From NCBI RefSeq assembly GCF_031180885.1, contig NZ_JAPSLK010000055.1, positions 1 to 55,508 of the forward strand: a DNA stretch of 55,508 nt. Reading direction: 5' to 3'. Under the pieces are notes generated by a model. It saw only the letters and a program-made list of their open reading frames with translations. It did no database searches and had not been told where the DNA came from. The translations under genes were made by a program, and so were the position numbers. Of this stretch, positions 18,677 to 26,905 are shown piece after piece; the first letter of the stretch is position 1, and every line of letters starts with the position of its first letter. The stretch is from Saccharothrix sp. (GTDB lineage Bacteria > Actinomycetota > Actinomycetes > Mycobacteriales > Pseudonocardiaceae).

Positions 18677-20347
18677 TCAGTCCTTGACGGGCTTCAGCGA
18701 CGTGAGCACCAGGATCGTGCTGGTGTTGCGGTTGCCGAGGGTGGCGTACGGGTTGTCCGCCGACGGCCAGCCGGTGAAGCGGGCGTCGGTGTACGCGCCG
18801 AACTCGGGCCCGGTGAACAGGGGCACCGCAGGGGCGACCTCGTCGTACAGCTCTTGCAGGGCGTCGACCTGCTCGCGCTGCCCCCGCTCGTCCGTGGCGG
18901 CGGCGAAGGCCTCGATCAGCCCGTCGGCCCTCTTGTCGGCGTAGCGGTGGTAGTTCTGCGTGGCCTTTTCGCCGACGGGCTTGAGCATCCCGCTCGACAT
19001 CACGTCGCGGAAGTACTCGTACGGGGTGGCTCCGTTGTTACTCCACACGATGCCGGTGTCGAAGGTGCCCTGCTCGTAGGAGTTGATCACGGCCGCCCAG
19101 TCGGGCGTCTTCACCGTGGCGGTGATGCCTACCTTCGCGAGGTTCTGCTTGATGATGTTCGCGACCGAGATCCAGTCGGAGGAGGCGGATCCGACGGAGA
19201 TGTCGAGCGTGAAGTCCTTGCCGTCCTTCAGCTTCCGCTTGCCGCCGCTCTCCTGGTAACCGGCCGCGTCGAGGGCCTTGGCCGCCGCGTCGGCGTCGTA
19301 CTTCGTCCACGTGCACGACGCGGCCAGGTCCTTGTCGCGCCACTTGTCGTACGTGCGGGCAAGGCCGGTGCAGTCGGCGGGTTCGGCGTAGCCGCTCATC
19401 GCAACCTTGGTGATCTGGTCACGGTCGACGGCCATGCTGAGCGCCTTGCGCACGGCCGGGTCGTCGAACGGGGCCTTCGTGGTGTTCAGCTGCCAGTTGA
19501 TCATCGCACCGGCGGGCGGGAACCAGTAGTGGTTGTGGTCCTTGTCCTTGGCGACGAAGGACTTTTCGATGTCCGGGATGAACGACTGCGTCCAGTCCAC
19601 CTCACCGTTGGTGAAGGCGAGGTTGGCGCTGTCGTTGCCGGAGAAGGCGAGCATCCGGATGCCGGCGATCTGCTGCTTGCCGGGCTGCCAGTAGCCGGGG
19701 TTGCGGTGCAGCTCGTACGACTGGGCCTGGAACTTCTCCACCTTCGTGTACGGGCCGGTGGCGACCGGGTCCGGGTTGGTGAACTTCGCCGGGTCCTCGA
19801 CCGCGGACCAGACGTGCTTCGGCATGATCGACTGGCCGCCGATCTCGAAGAGCGCCGGCGAGAAGGGCTTGGTGAAGGAGAACGTCACCGTGCGCTCGTC
19901 GACCGCGGTGACCTTGTCGAGGTACTCCAAGCCGCCCAGCACCTTCTTGCGCAGCTCGAAGGTGTAGACGACGTCCTCGGCGACGAGCGGCTTGCCGTCC
20001 GACCACTTGACGCCCTCGCGCAGCGTGAACGTGAGCGAACGGCCGTCCTGTGACTGATCCCACTTGGTGGCCAGCCACGGCGTGTCCTTGGCGTCGGCCA
20101 TGCTGTGCACCAGCAGCGGCTCGTAGACGGCCTCCTTGGTCATGGGAGCGGCCTGCGGGGAGAGCGGGTTGAAGTTGCGCGTGAACGTCGCCAGGTCCTC
20201 ACGCGGGATGGTGAGCAGCTGGTTGCCGGAGGTGTCACCCGCGGAGGCGCCCGAGCCCGCCGAACAGGCGGACAGGACCAAGGCGGCGGTCGCGGTGATC
20301 GCGATCAGGGTGGGCCGCAGCCACCGCGAGCGTGCGGAGGGTGCCAT
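18677..20347 (-). CDS. ABC transporter substrate-binding lipoprotein (SBP_bac_5 / oligopeptide type)
   Basis: The 556-residue protein starts at ATG 20347. The signal ends in a lipobox LSAC with the lipidated Cys at 28. The mature part is an SBP_bac_5 protein (PMTKEAVYEPLLV, LREGVKWSDGKPLVAEDVVYTFE, ALSMAVDRDQI). The class binds oligopeptides, but members also take oligosaccharides in several bacteria; the flanking GH32 enzymes suggest fructo-oligosaccharides. It is the first transporter gene after lacI (73-base gap), and a GAGAGGAAAG ribosome-binding site precedes the start. Confidence 0.88.
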   Translation of the reverse strand: MAPSARSRWLRPTLIAITATAALVLSACSAGSGASAGDTSGNQLLTIPREDLATFTRNFNPLSPQAAPMTKEAVYEPLLVHSMADAKDTPWLATKWDQSQDGRSLTFTLREGVKWSDGKPLVAEDVVYTFELRKKVLGGLEYLDKVTAVDERTVTFSFTKPFSPALFEIGGQSIMPKHVWSAVEDPAKFTNPDPVATGPYTKVEKFQAQSYELHRNPGYWQPGKQQIAGIRMLAFSGNDSANLAFTNGEVDWTQSFIPDIEKSFVAKDKDHNHYWFPPAGAMINWQLNTTKAPFDDPAVRKALSMAVDRDQITKVAMSGYAEPADCTGLARTYDKWRDKDLAASCTWTKYDADAAAKALDAAGYQESGGKRKLKDGKDFTLDISVGSASSDWISVANIIKQNLAKVGITATVKTPDWAAVINSYEQGTFDTGIVWSNNGATPYEYFRDVMSSGMLKPVGEKATQNYHRYADKRADGLIEAFAAATDERGQREQVDALQELYDEVAPAVPLFTGPEFGAYTDARFTGWPSADNPYATLGNRNTSTILVLTSLKPVKD

Positions 20348-20420
20348 AATGAAGACTCTTTCCTCTCTTCAACACACAGGACGAAGACGGGATGGGATTC
20401 CTCGGCGGGCTGATTAGCGG

Positions 20421-21443
20421 TCAGACCGACGAGCGTTCGATCAGCGGGCAGTCGATCGTCACCCGGCGGGTGTCGAGCGGCTGCCCCGCTGCGAGATCCG
20501 CGAGCATGTCGACGCCCTTGGTGCCCATGGCCTCGAAGGGCAGGGCCAGCGTCGTCAGCTTCGGCCGCAGGTAGCCGGCGATCAGTTCCTGGTTGTCGAA
20601 CCCCACCACGGCCACGTCGTGCGGGATGCGCAGTCCGCGTTCCTTGATCGCGTCGTAGGCGCCCATCGCCATCCGGTCGTTGCCGCAGAACAGCGCGGTC
20701 GGCCGGTCGCCCCCCGGACGGTCGAGCAGTTCGCAGGCGGCGGTGTAGGCGCCGTCGGCGGTGGCGTAGCCCGGGATGACGAGGGAAGGGTCCGGGGTGA
20801 TCCCGGCCTCGCGCAGGGCGCGTTCGTACCCCTCGCGCCTGCCGATGGCGGCCGGTATCACCGGGTCGAGGTTGATGAAGCCGATACGAGTGTGCCCGGC
20901 ATCGAGGAGCCGGCGGGCCGCCCGGTAGCCGCCCGACACCTCGTCGGGCAGGACGCACGGCAACTCCCCCTCCGCGTCGTAGCAGTTGACGAGCACCGTC
21001 GGCACCTCGCGAGCGGCCTCGGGGAGCGTGACGGCCCGGTGCCAGGTCGTGGCGTACAGGAGTCCTTCCACCCGGTGCTCCAGCATCTGGTCGAGCGCGG
21101 CGGCCTCCTGGGCGGGGTCGCCCTCGCTCGCGGCGATCAACAGGAATCTCCGGTCGGTCCAGGCGCGACTCTGCGCCCCGGTGATCACCTCCGCCGCGAA
21201 GGGGCCGGTCACGATCTCGGTGATCAGCCCGAACCACCCGCTGCGATTCGCGGCCAGCGCCCGCGCGCCGGCGTTGGGCCGGTAGCCCAGCTCGTCGATC
21301 GCGTCGAGGATCCGCCGACGGGTCTCGTCGGGGATGGCGGCACCGGGCCGGTCGTTGAGGACGAAGGAGACCGTGGTCCGCGAGACACCCGCGTGGCGGG
21401 CCACATCGCTCATGGTCACACGACGTGGGTTGTTCGGGGCCAC
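20421..21443 (-). CDS. LacI-family transcriptional regulator of the fructan operon
   Basis: I chose GTG 21443 because AAGGGAA lies ~8 bases upstream and VAPNNPRRVTMSDVARHAGVSRTTVSF is the usual LacI start; a GTG at 21476 would add 11 residues. The 340-residue protein has the N-terminal HTH and a periplasmic-binding-like sugar domain (HTRIGFINLD, ALFCGNDRMAMGAYDAI, VAVVGFDNQELIAGYL). It is the first gene of the minus-strand operon and most likely represses it in the absence of a fructan-derived sugar. A 12-bp palindrome lies upstream. Confidence 0.9.
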   Translation of the reverse strand: MAPNNPRRVTMSDVARHAGVSRTTVSFVLNDRPGAAIPDETRRRILDAIDELGYRPNAGARALAANRSGWFGLITEIVTGPFAAEVITGAQSRAWTDRRFLLIAASEGDPAQEAAALDQMLEHRVEGLLYATTWHRAVTLPEAAREVPTVLVNCYDAEGELPCVLPDEVSGGYRAARRLLDAGHTRIGFINLDPVIPAAIGRREGYERALREAGITPDPSLVIPGYATADGAYTAACELLDRPGGDRPTALFCGNDRMAMGAYDAIKERGLRIPHDVAVVGFDNQELIAGYLRPKLTTLALPFEAMGTKGVDMLADLAAGQPLDTRRVTIDCPLIERSSV

Positions 21444-21495
21444 TGTTGGTTCCCTTCGGAGGAGGCGTGACATCACGTCAGGTTTCGCGCTTTAA

Positions 21496-21507
21496 TAACG
21501 CGCGTTA
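21496..21507. promoter_or_regulatory. Palindromic LacI-type operator
   Basis: TAACGCGCGTTA is a perfect 12-bp palindrome with a central CG step, as in LacI/GalR operators, 52 bases upstream of the chosen lacI start. It is suited to repression of the lacI-led operon. I did not find a second copy near the binding-protein start or the fructokinase. Confidence 0.6.
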
Positions 21508-21611
21508 GTTGGTGGTTGCAGGGAAGTTACGTCCGCCTTAGCGGCATGTCAATACCTGTGCACTGGCCACATCAGGCCCCCGAGCCCTCCCGAGAGAGGC
21601 AGACAGTCGCC

Positions 21612-22120
21612 ATGACCCGCCCCCAGTCCCCGGCAGCGTCACCGTCATCGGCGAGCGCGTCGCCGACGCCTTCACCGACCCCGCCCGATCCGGCCCCGAC
21701 GAACTCGCCGGAGAGGGCATCGGGTTCAATCCCGCGCTGGTCGTCGCCGATCGCTCCGACGCACTCGGCAGCTACCGCGCGGCGCGGGCACTGCTCCCGT
21801 CCGCGCACCGGCCCACTGCGCTGTTCTGCTTCAACGGCCGCATGGCGATGGGCGCCTACCGCGCGGCCGCCGAACTCGGCCTCACGGTTCCGACCGACCT
21901 GTCCGTGATCGGGTTCGACAACCAGGAGCTGATCAGCGAGAACCTGCACCCCGCACCGGCCACCGTCGCCCTGCCCCACTACGGGATGGGGGCTCGGGCG
22001 ATCGCCCGGCTCCAAGCCGTCATCGACACCTCGGAGACCACAACCGGCCCCGCTCCCCAAGAGGTGCTGCGCTGCCCCTTGGTGATCAGGGACTCGGTCG
22101 CTCCGCCGCCCCGGTACTGA
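21612..22120 (+). pseudogene. Chimeric fragment: sugar-kinase start fused to LacI C-terminus
   Basis: The long frame first shows VTVIGERVADAF (residues that begin PfkB-type sugar kinases). After ~25 residues it becomes the end of a LacI sugar-binding domain (IGFNPALVVADRSDALGSYRAARALL, ALFCFNGRMAMGAY, LSVIGFDNQELISENLHP) to a stop at 22120. The ATG at 21612 is one frame off. The LacI part resembles, but is not identical to, the intact LacI at 20421-21443. It looks like a deletion product joining two genes of a second fructan gene set. Confidence 0.6.
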
Positions 22121-22148
22121 CCACCGCAACGGCAGAGCGACCTCGGCA

Positions 22149-22173
22149 GGGCGACCGCTGACACCGGTCGCCC
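22149..22173 (+). terminator. Hairpin terminator after the LacI remnant
   Basis: GGGCGACCG and CGGTCGCCC form a perfect 9-bp GC-rich stem with a 7-base loop, 28 bases after the stop of the LacI fragment. There is no T-tract, as is common for actinobacterial terminators. Confidence 0.5.
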
Positions 22174-22207
22174 GGCAAGAACCCCAGCCCAGCACGATGG
22201 AGGAACC

Positions 22208-22396
22208 ATGAAGGTGACGTCGCGGGCGTTGGTGGACCGGTCGTCGGTCGAGGTCTTCGGCGACGCGGGCCAGGCCGTGATCACCAGCCAGGCCTTCCCC
22301 ATCCGACCAGCGACGGGGTGGAGGTCTTCGCCGATGGCGGCAGCACCCGGATCGACCGCCTCACCGCCCGGGACATGGGCTCCTACCAACACTGAC
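22208..22396 (+). pseudogene. GH32 C-terminal domain fragment, frameshifted
   Basis: After GGAGG and ATG 22208 the frame reads RALVDRSSVEVFGDAGQAVIT, the hallmark of the GH32 C-terminal sandwich. Near 22305 the match moves frame and continues as GVEVFADGGSTRIDRLTA to a TGA at 22394-22396. No catalytic domain precedes it. It is the tail of a third GH32 gene, adjacent to the kinase. Confidence 0.65.
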
Positions 22397-22455
22397 CGCA
22401 CACGGTGGTGGAGCCCGCTGGGGCTCCACCACCACTCCCGCAAGGAAACCACCAC

Positions 22456-23400
22456 ATGATCATCGTTGCCGGCGAAGCCCTCATCGACCTCGTACCGGAC
22501 CGCACCGGCGGCTACCGCCCCCTGCCGGGCGGGAGCCCGGCCAACACCGCCGTCGGTCTCGGCAGACTCGGCACCCAGACCGCGTTGCTGGCACGCCTGG
22601 CCGAGGACCGCCTGGGCACGCTGCTGCGCGCCCACCTGGAGACCTCCAACGTCGACCTCGGCCACGTGGTGCGGTCCACCGCTCCCACGACGCTCGCAGT
22701 GGTTGACGTCGACCGGACCGGCGCGGCCGACTACTCGTTCTACATCGACGGCTGCGCCGACGGCGGCTGGCAGGTAGCTGACCTGCCCAACGCCCTACCG
22801 CCGAACGCGGCACTGCACGTGGGCGGCTCCTTCGCCCTGGCCGTCGAGCCGATGGCTGCGGCGTTCGAGACCCTGCTGTCCCGCGAACACTCGCACCGCG
22901 TGGTCACCTTCGACCCCAACATCCGCTCTTCCCTGGTGAACGACGACAACGCGGTGCGCGACCGACTCCGACGGTGGCTCGCGATGACGGACGTGGTCAA
23001 GGTCAGCGCCGACGACCTGCGGTGGATCGCCCCGGACCGCCCCTTCGCCGACGTCGTGGCCGAGTGGCACGAGATGGGTCCGGCTCTCGTCATCGTCACC
23101 CGGGGAGCGGACGGCGTGCACGCCTCCGGCCGGACCGGCCGGGTCGACCTCCCCGCCGTGCCCGTCGCCATCGCCGACACCGTCGGAGCGGGAGACGCCT
23201 TCATGGCCGGACTACTGGCGGCCCTGGACCGGAAAGACCTGCTGACCCGGACCGGTGTAGCGGCACTGACCGAACCCGAACTGGCCGAAATCCTCGCCTA
23301 CGCCCAACGCGTCGCCGCCCTCACCTGCACCCGCCCCGGGGCCGACCCACCGTGGTTCGACGAACTGCTGCCCACCGACACCCGTCCCGCGATCTTCTGA
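22456..23400 (+). CDS. PfkB-family fructokinase
   Basis: The 314-residue protein starts at ATG 22456 (MIIVAGEALIDLVPDRTGGY). PfkB signatures are complete: GGSPANTAVGLGRLG near residue 25, FDPNIRSSL near 155, and DTVGAGDAFMAGLLA near 240 carrying the catalytic Asp and anion hole. The sequence is of the fructokinase type, using ATP to make fructose 6-phosphate. It points away from the lacI-led operon but lies in the same island, and would channel fructose freed by the two GH32 enzymes. Confidence 0.88.
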   Translation: MIIVAGEALIDLVPDRTGGYRPLPGGSPANTAVGLGRLGTQTALLARLAEDRLGTLLRAHLETSNVDLGHVVRSTAPTTLAVVDVDRTGAADYSFYIDGCADGGWQVADLPNALPPNAALHVGGSFALAVEPMAAAFETLLSREHSHRVVTFDPNIRSSLVNDDNAVRDRLRRWLAMTDVVKVSADDLRWIAPDRPFADVVAEWHEMGPALVIVTRGADGVHASGRTGRVDLPAVPVAIADTVGAGDAFMAGLLAALDRKDLLTRTGVAALTEPELAEILAYAQRVAALTCTRPGADPPWFDELLPTDTRPAIF

Positions 23401-23419
23401 CCTCGACAGAGCCGAAATC

Positions 23420-23650
23420 CGGGTCTGATCCGAAGGATGTGGTGAGGTGACTGCCTGGTCTGGTCGGGCGGCTACTTCGACGGGGTCGAAGCGGGCGGTG
23501 AACCCCTGGGCGCTGGCTTGGCGGACGATGCGGCGCATGGCACAGCCACGGGATCCCGGTGGGCGAAGTAGTCCCCGTCCAGATCGTGGTAGTGACTGTC
23601 GCCGGCGAGCATGTGCCAGACAGCGGTGAGATGGAGCTCGATGGCGAATC
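23420..23650 (-). pseudogene. Transposase C-terminal remnant (IS110-like)
   Basis: Reading leftward, IELHLTAVWHMLAGDSHYHD and LDGDYFAHRDP, followed after a frame change by MRRIVRQASAQGFTARFDP, match the C-terminal region of actinobacterial transposases (typically LTAxWHML, DYFTRRDP, RRLxxQLxxxG). Only ~75 residues remain and at least one frameshift is present. It marks the right edge of the fructan island, opposite the IS debris at 8.2-9.4 kb. Confidence 0.5.
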
Positions 23651-23903
23651 AAAACTTTCTCCTACTCAAGGACGGCTTGAGCTGGACCTCGAACACCAAA
23701 ACGGCTGACATCTCAGCCGCAGCGGTCCACAGAGGGTAACCGCAGAGATACTGTCTGTGGACTTTTGGCGTTCCGAAGTCCTCGATAATGTCGTGGCCGA
23801 ACTCGCGGACGACGAAGCCGCCTACATGAGGGTCCGACCTTGATGTTTCCCGTGCCCTCGGTTGTGGGTCGAACGACCGGCAGCGGACTGCCCACGGCGA
23901 GGT

Positions 23904-23939
23904 GTGTCGGGTGCGGTGTTTCGTCGCCGCACCCGACAC
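23904..23939 (-). terminator. Strong hairpin downstream of the nuclease gene
   Basis: GTGTCGGGTGCGG (23904-23916) pairs perfectly with CCGCACCCGACAC (23927-23939) around a 10-base loop, 38 bases past the nuclease stop at 23978. The interval 23651-23903 holds no recognisable gene. Confidence 0.7.
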
Positions 23940-23977
23940 CTCCGGGGGGTTCTGTCCGAAATCTGCTTCTGTTGGTG

Positions 23978-25154
23978 CTACGGGGTCACGCGGACGTAGA
24001 AGTGGTCACCGTCGATGATGCGGTCGTACGAGTACCAGGTGCCGATCCAGGTCCCCGAGGCGCTGTTGTCCGGCCTGGGAATCGCCTTGACGGAGAAGTT
24101 CCGCTGGGGATTGGTCGTCTGCCACGCACCCTCGCGCGTGCTGGCGAAGGGGTATTCGTCGCAGTCGTACCCCTCTCTGGGGTACTGGCCCGGCGGCAAG
24201 TCGCTCACACAGGTGCGCACCGCTTCCTCGCGGTTCTTTTCACGCCAGTAGTTGTCGTGGTACAGCCGGTGCAGAGGGGTTCCGCCGATGGCGCCCGGGA
24301 TGGGTTTGCCGGTGATCGTCGGGATCGTCTGTTCCGGGTGTTCCATGGCTTCGAGGTAGTGGAGACCGGACTCCCTCATCGCGGCGAACTCCGGCGTGTT
24401 GATCGGGAAGTTCATGACCGGGTTGACGTCCGGGAAGATCGCTCCGGTCCGCCCGTTCGACGTGAGGTAGGTGGCCGAGTCGAACCGCATGCGCACGTGC
24501 GGTGTGTCGACCTGCTTGGTGCTGCCGTCCTGTCGTTGCACCTTCACACGCACCCAGGCCGAGCCGTAGCCGAGCTTTTCGGGGTTCTGCGAGGGATCGG
24601 TCGCCGGCTCGGCGCCGAGGACATCTCCTCTGGCGTCCCTGTTGCTCATCCACTCGGAGATGGTGCGTTGCACTGGCGGCGTGTCACGGTCGGGTTCGCA
24701 GTCGGTCTCCGTCACGAGTGGCAGGCATCGGGTCTCGACGGTGACCTTCGGTCCACAGCGAGCCGTTCGTCCCGGTCGCGACGATGCGCAGGGAACCGTC
24801 GTATGCCTCGACCGGAACGCTGGTCGCGTACAGGATGGAACTGCCGGTCGGTAGCTGCTGCCGGAAACCCTGGCCGTTGGGCTCGTCGAGCGCGATGTGC
24901 GCACCGCGGTCGCTCCACAGGTCCAGGTAGTGCACCCGACCATCCGACGTGGCCAGCACCTTGGGCGGGGCCGGAGGTGCCGGTGGAGTCCTAGGATCCG
25001 CTGTCGAACTGCCGACCGCTCCGATGATGCCCGCTGCCAGCAGTGCCATCACAGCGAGAAAGGTGACCGGCCGCCGTCGTAACCGCACTCGGCGGCCACG
25101 CAACGCGGTTTTTCTTGCACGGGAAAGCAAAGCAACCCCCCTCGGGTTGTTCAT
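23978..25154 (-). pseudogene. Secreted NucA/NucB-type nuclease, frameshifted
   Basis: From ATG 25154 the frame gives a basic N-terminus, a membrane/signal helix (VTFLAVMALLAAGIIGAVG), a Pro-rich spacer and a beta-rich segment up to GTNGSLWTEG (~24755). The continuation is one frame away: KVTVETRCLPLVTETDCEPD to the stop at 23978. The C-terminal part has GGTPLHRLYHDNYW and DCDEYPFASTREGA, the core of the NucA/NucB deoxyribonuclease domain. Corrected, the protein would be ~390 residues and exported. The break may be a genuine mutation or a sequencing error. It is divergent from an SMI1/KNR4-like gene. Confidence 0.7.
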
Positions 25155-25323
25155 GAACCCCCGCCAGGATCATTTCGTCGTGGTACGGACAGGCCTAGCC
25201 CCGTTCGGATCAACCCTGCTTGCGCCTACGTCCACCGTCATCGCGATACCCGCCGTCACGTCACGTCCGACCGTCGGCTGTCGGATCGGGAACTCGCCAC
25301 TCCACCGCCGGAGTTGGTGCAGA

Positions 25324-25992
25324 ATGGCCGGCGTGGTCGCACCAGTAGTGGACTCGTGGCGTGGAATTGCATCTTGGCTCGAAGTCCACGCCCCCGTGAC
25401 ATTCGCTGCCCTTGCACCGCCCGCGCGCATGGACGAGATACAGGCTGTGCGCGACGACGTCGGGCAGGACCTCCCGCACGACCTGGTCGCATGGTGGAGG
25501 CTGTGCGGCGGCACCGAGCCCGGCGATGGGACCGGCCGACTGCTGCCGCCGTTCTACGAGCCGTGTCCTCTGCGCGCTGTCCATGCGATAAGGGGATTCG
25601 CGGTCGGCTCCGGTTCAGCCGCCGCCATCCGCAACGCCGGCGTCGGTGAGGCGGGCAGCCTCGCCGGGGCGTTCCTCGCCTCGTTCGTCCCGATCGCTGC
25701 CGACGGCGGTGGCGACTACCTCTTCGTCGACCTCCGCACCGGATCGGCACAGGGCTGCATCCAGCACTGGAGCGGCGACGACGGCGCGGCCGGTGTGGTG
25801 TGGTGGTCGGGTGTGGCCGAGATGCTCGCCGATGTGGCCGACGCCTTGCGGCACGGGTCCGAAGCACGTCGCGGCTACGCCGACGCAGCGGCCCAGCAGC
25901 ACTTTCGGGCGTCCACGGACCTGGCATCGGTCAGCGACGGGCGTCTGATCTGGGAATCCACGCCGATCAGCCCTCCGCTGTCCGGCCGATGA
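25324..25992 (+). CDS. SMI1/KNR4 (SUKH)-like protein
   Basis: The 222-residue protein starts at ATG 25324. It has the SMI1/KNR4 layout: a helical start, an acidic DLVAWWRLCGGTEPGDG turn (residues ~57-75), FVPIAADGGGDYLFVDLRTG (~118-138) and GCIQHWSGDDG. This fold is used as immunity protein against many polymorphic toxins, including nucleases, and also in regulatory proteins. It is divergent from the secreted nuclease (170-base gap) and overlaps the next gene by four bases (ATGA). A role as immunity partner is inference. Confidence 0.75.
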   Translation: MAGVVAPVVDSWRGIASWLEVHAPVTFAALAPPARMDEIQAVRDDVGQDLPHDLVAWWRLCGGTEPGDGTGRLLPPFYEPCPLRAVHAIRGFAVGSGSAAAIRNAGVGEAGSLAGAFLASFVPIAADGGGDYLFVDLRTGSAQGCIQHWSGDDGAAGVVWWSGVAEMLADVADALRHGSEARRGYADAAAQQHFRASTDLASVSDGRLIWESTPISPPLSGR

Positions 25993-26594
25993 CCCGGCAT
26001 CACGATCCACAGCCGGCTGCGGCCGGCACACGTCGTGCGAGCGCGCGGTGGGCCGCGATCACGGCTGCGTCCCTGCTTGTGGGACTTGGCCTGGTCGTGT
26101 CAGCACTGTTTTCCGGTTCGTCGAGAAACCGTGACACGACCGGAGATCACCTGTGTGTGGTCTGGGGAACACGAGTGGAGACACCTCGGGATCTCTGCGA
26201 GCGCGTGTCGGCCGACACCGCTGGACGGAGCAGGATCAGCGAATCCCAACGCGCAGTCGGCGAAGCCGCGTTCGCCCGGGTCGAACGAGCACTAGGGCTG
26301 CTCGGCAGGTGCTACACCGACCATGGGATGCCCTGTGCACGCGAACACGAACCCAGGGCGCCCTCTCAAGCCGATGCTGACCGCCTGAAGCAGGACATGA
26401 CCAGCGCGGGCTTCAGCCGCAACACCGCCCGCATCGCCACCACCGAGGATGCTGCTCCTCACGGCAGTCTGCTGTACGCGATCCAGGTCGACGACCGCAC
26501 CTGTGTCATCGGCTATCTGAACCGAGTGCCTCTCGGGCTGAGTGGACACGACGTAGTGGGACCCCTGCCAGGTGGTGGTTGCCTGACCGCTTGA
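25989..26594 (+). CDS. Hypothetical single-pass membrane or secreted protein
   Basis: This 201-residue protein starts at ATG 25989 within the stop of the SMI1-like gene, so the two are translationally coupled. A basic N-terminus is followed by one membrane helix (AAITAASLLVGLGLVVSALFSG, ~25-46). The rest is extracytoplasmic with six cysteines (HLCVVW, DLCER, GRCYTDHGMPCARE, TCVIG, GGCLTA), likely disulfide-bonded. I do not recognise the family; the context links it to the SMI1-like protein and the nuclease. Confidence 0.7.
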   Translation: MTRHHDPQPAAAGTRRASARWAAITAASLLVGLGLVVSALFSGSSRNRDTTGDHLCVVWGTRVETPRDLCERVSADTAGRSRISESQRAVGEAAFARVERALGLLGRCYTDHGMPCAREHEPRAPSQADADRLKQDMTSAGFSRNTARIATTEDAAPHGSLLYAIQVDDRTCVIGYLNRVPLGLSGHDVVGPLPGGGCLTA

Positions 26595-26905
26595 ACAGCC
26601 CTACCAGCCACGGCAAGCGTATTGAGTCGAAAGTGATCTGCCCCCGCAAACCGCGAAGGGCGGTCGCCACGTTGAGCACTGGTTTCGCAGCGCCAGGGCC
26701 GGACCCACGCGCATCGGGCGGCGAGGCGCACACAGACCGTCGTCGATCATCGGCGAGGTGAGGTGATCGGCCGGCGCCATCGCGGTGAACCGGTCGCAGG
26801 ACACCGGCACGACCGTCTCGTGGGCGTCCCGCGTCGGGGTGCTGATCAAGCAGGCCGTCGGCCAGGGCCTGCTCCTGAGCGCCCACGACCACCGCGCGCC
26901 GCCGG
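26595..26905. other. Gap without recognisable gene
   Basis: About 310 bases between the membrane protein and the dnaE2 remnant. Short frames exist on both strands but none shows a known domain or a start with a ribosome-binding site. Confidence 0.5.

Noticed and set aside
25752..26594. Start of the small membrane protein further upstream (to 25800)
   Set aside because: This would overlap most of the SMI1-like gene; ATG 25989 in the ATGA overlap precedes a normal basic n-region and helix.
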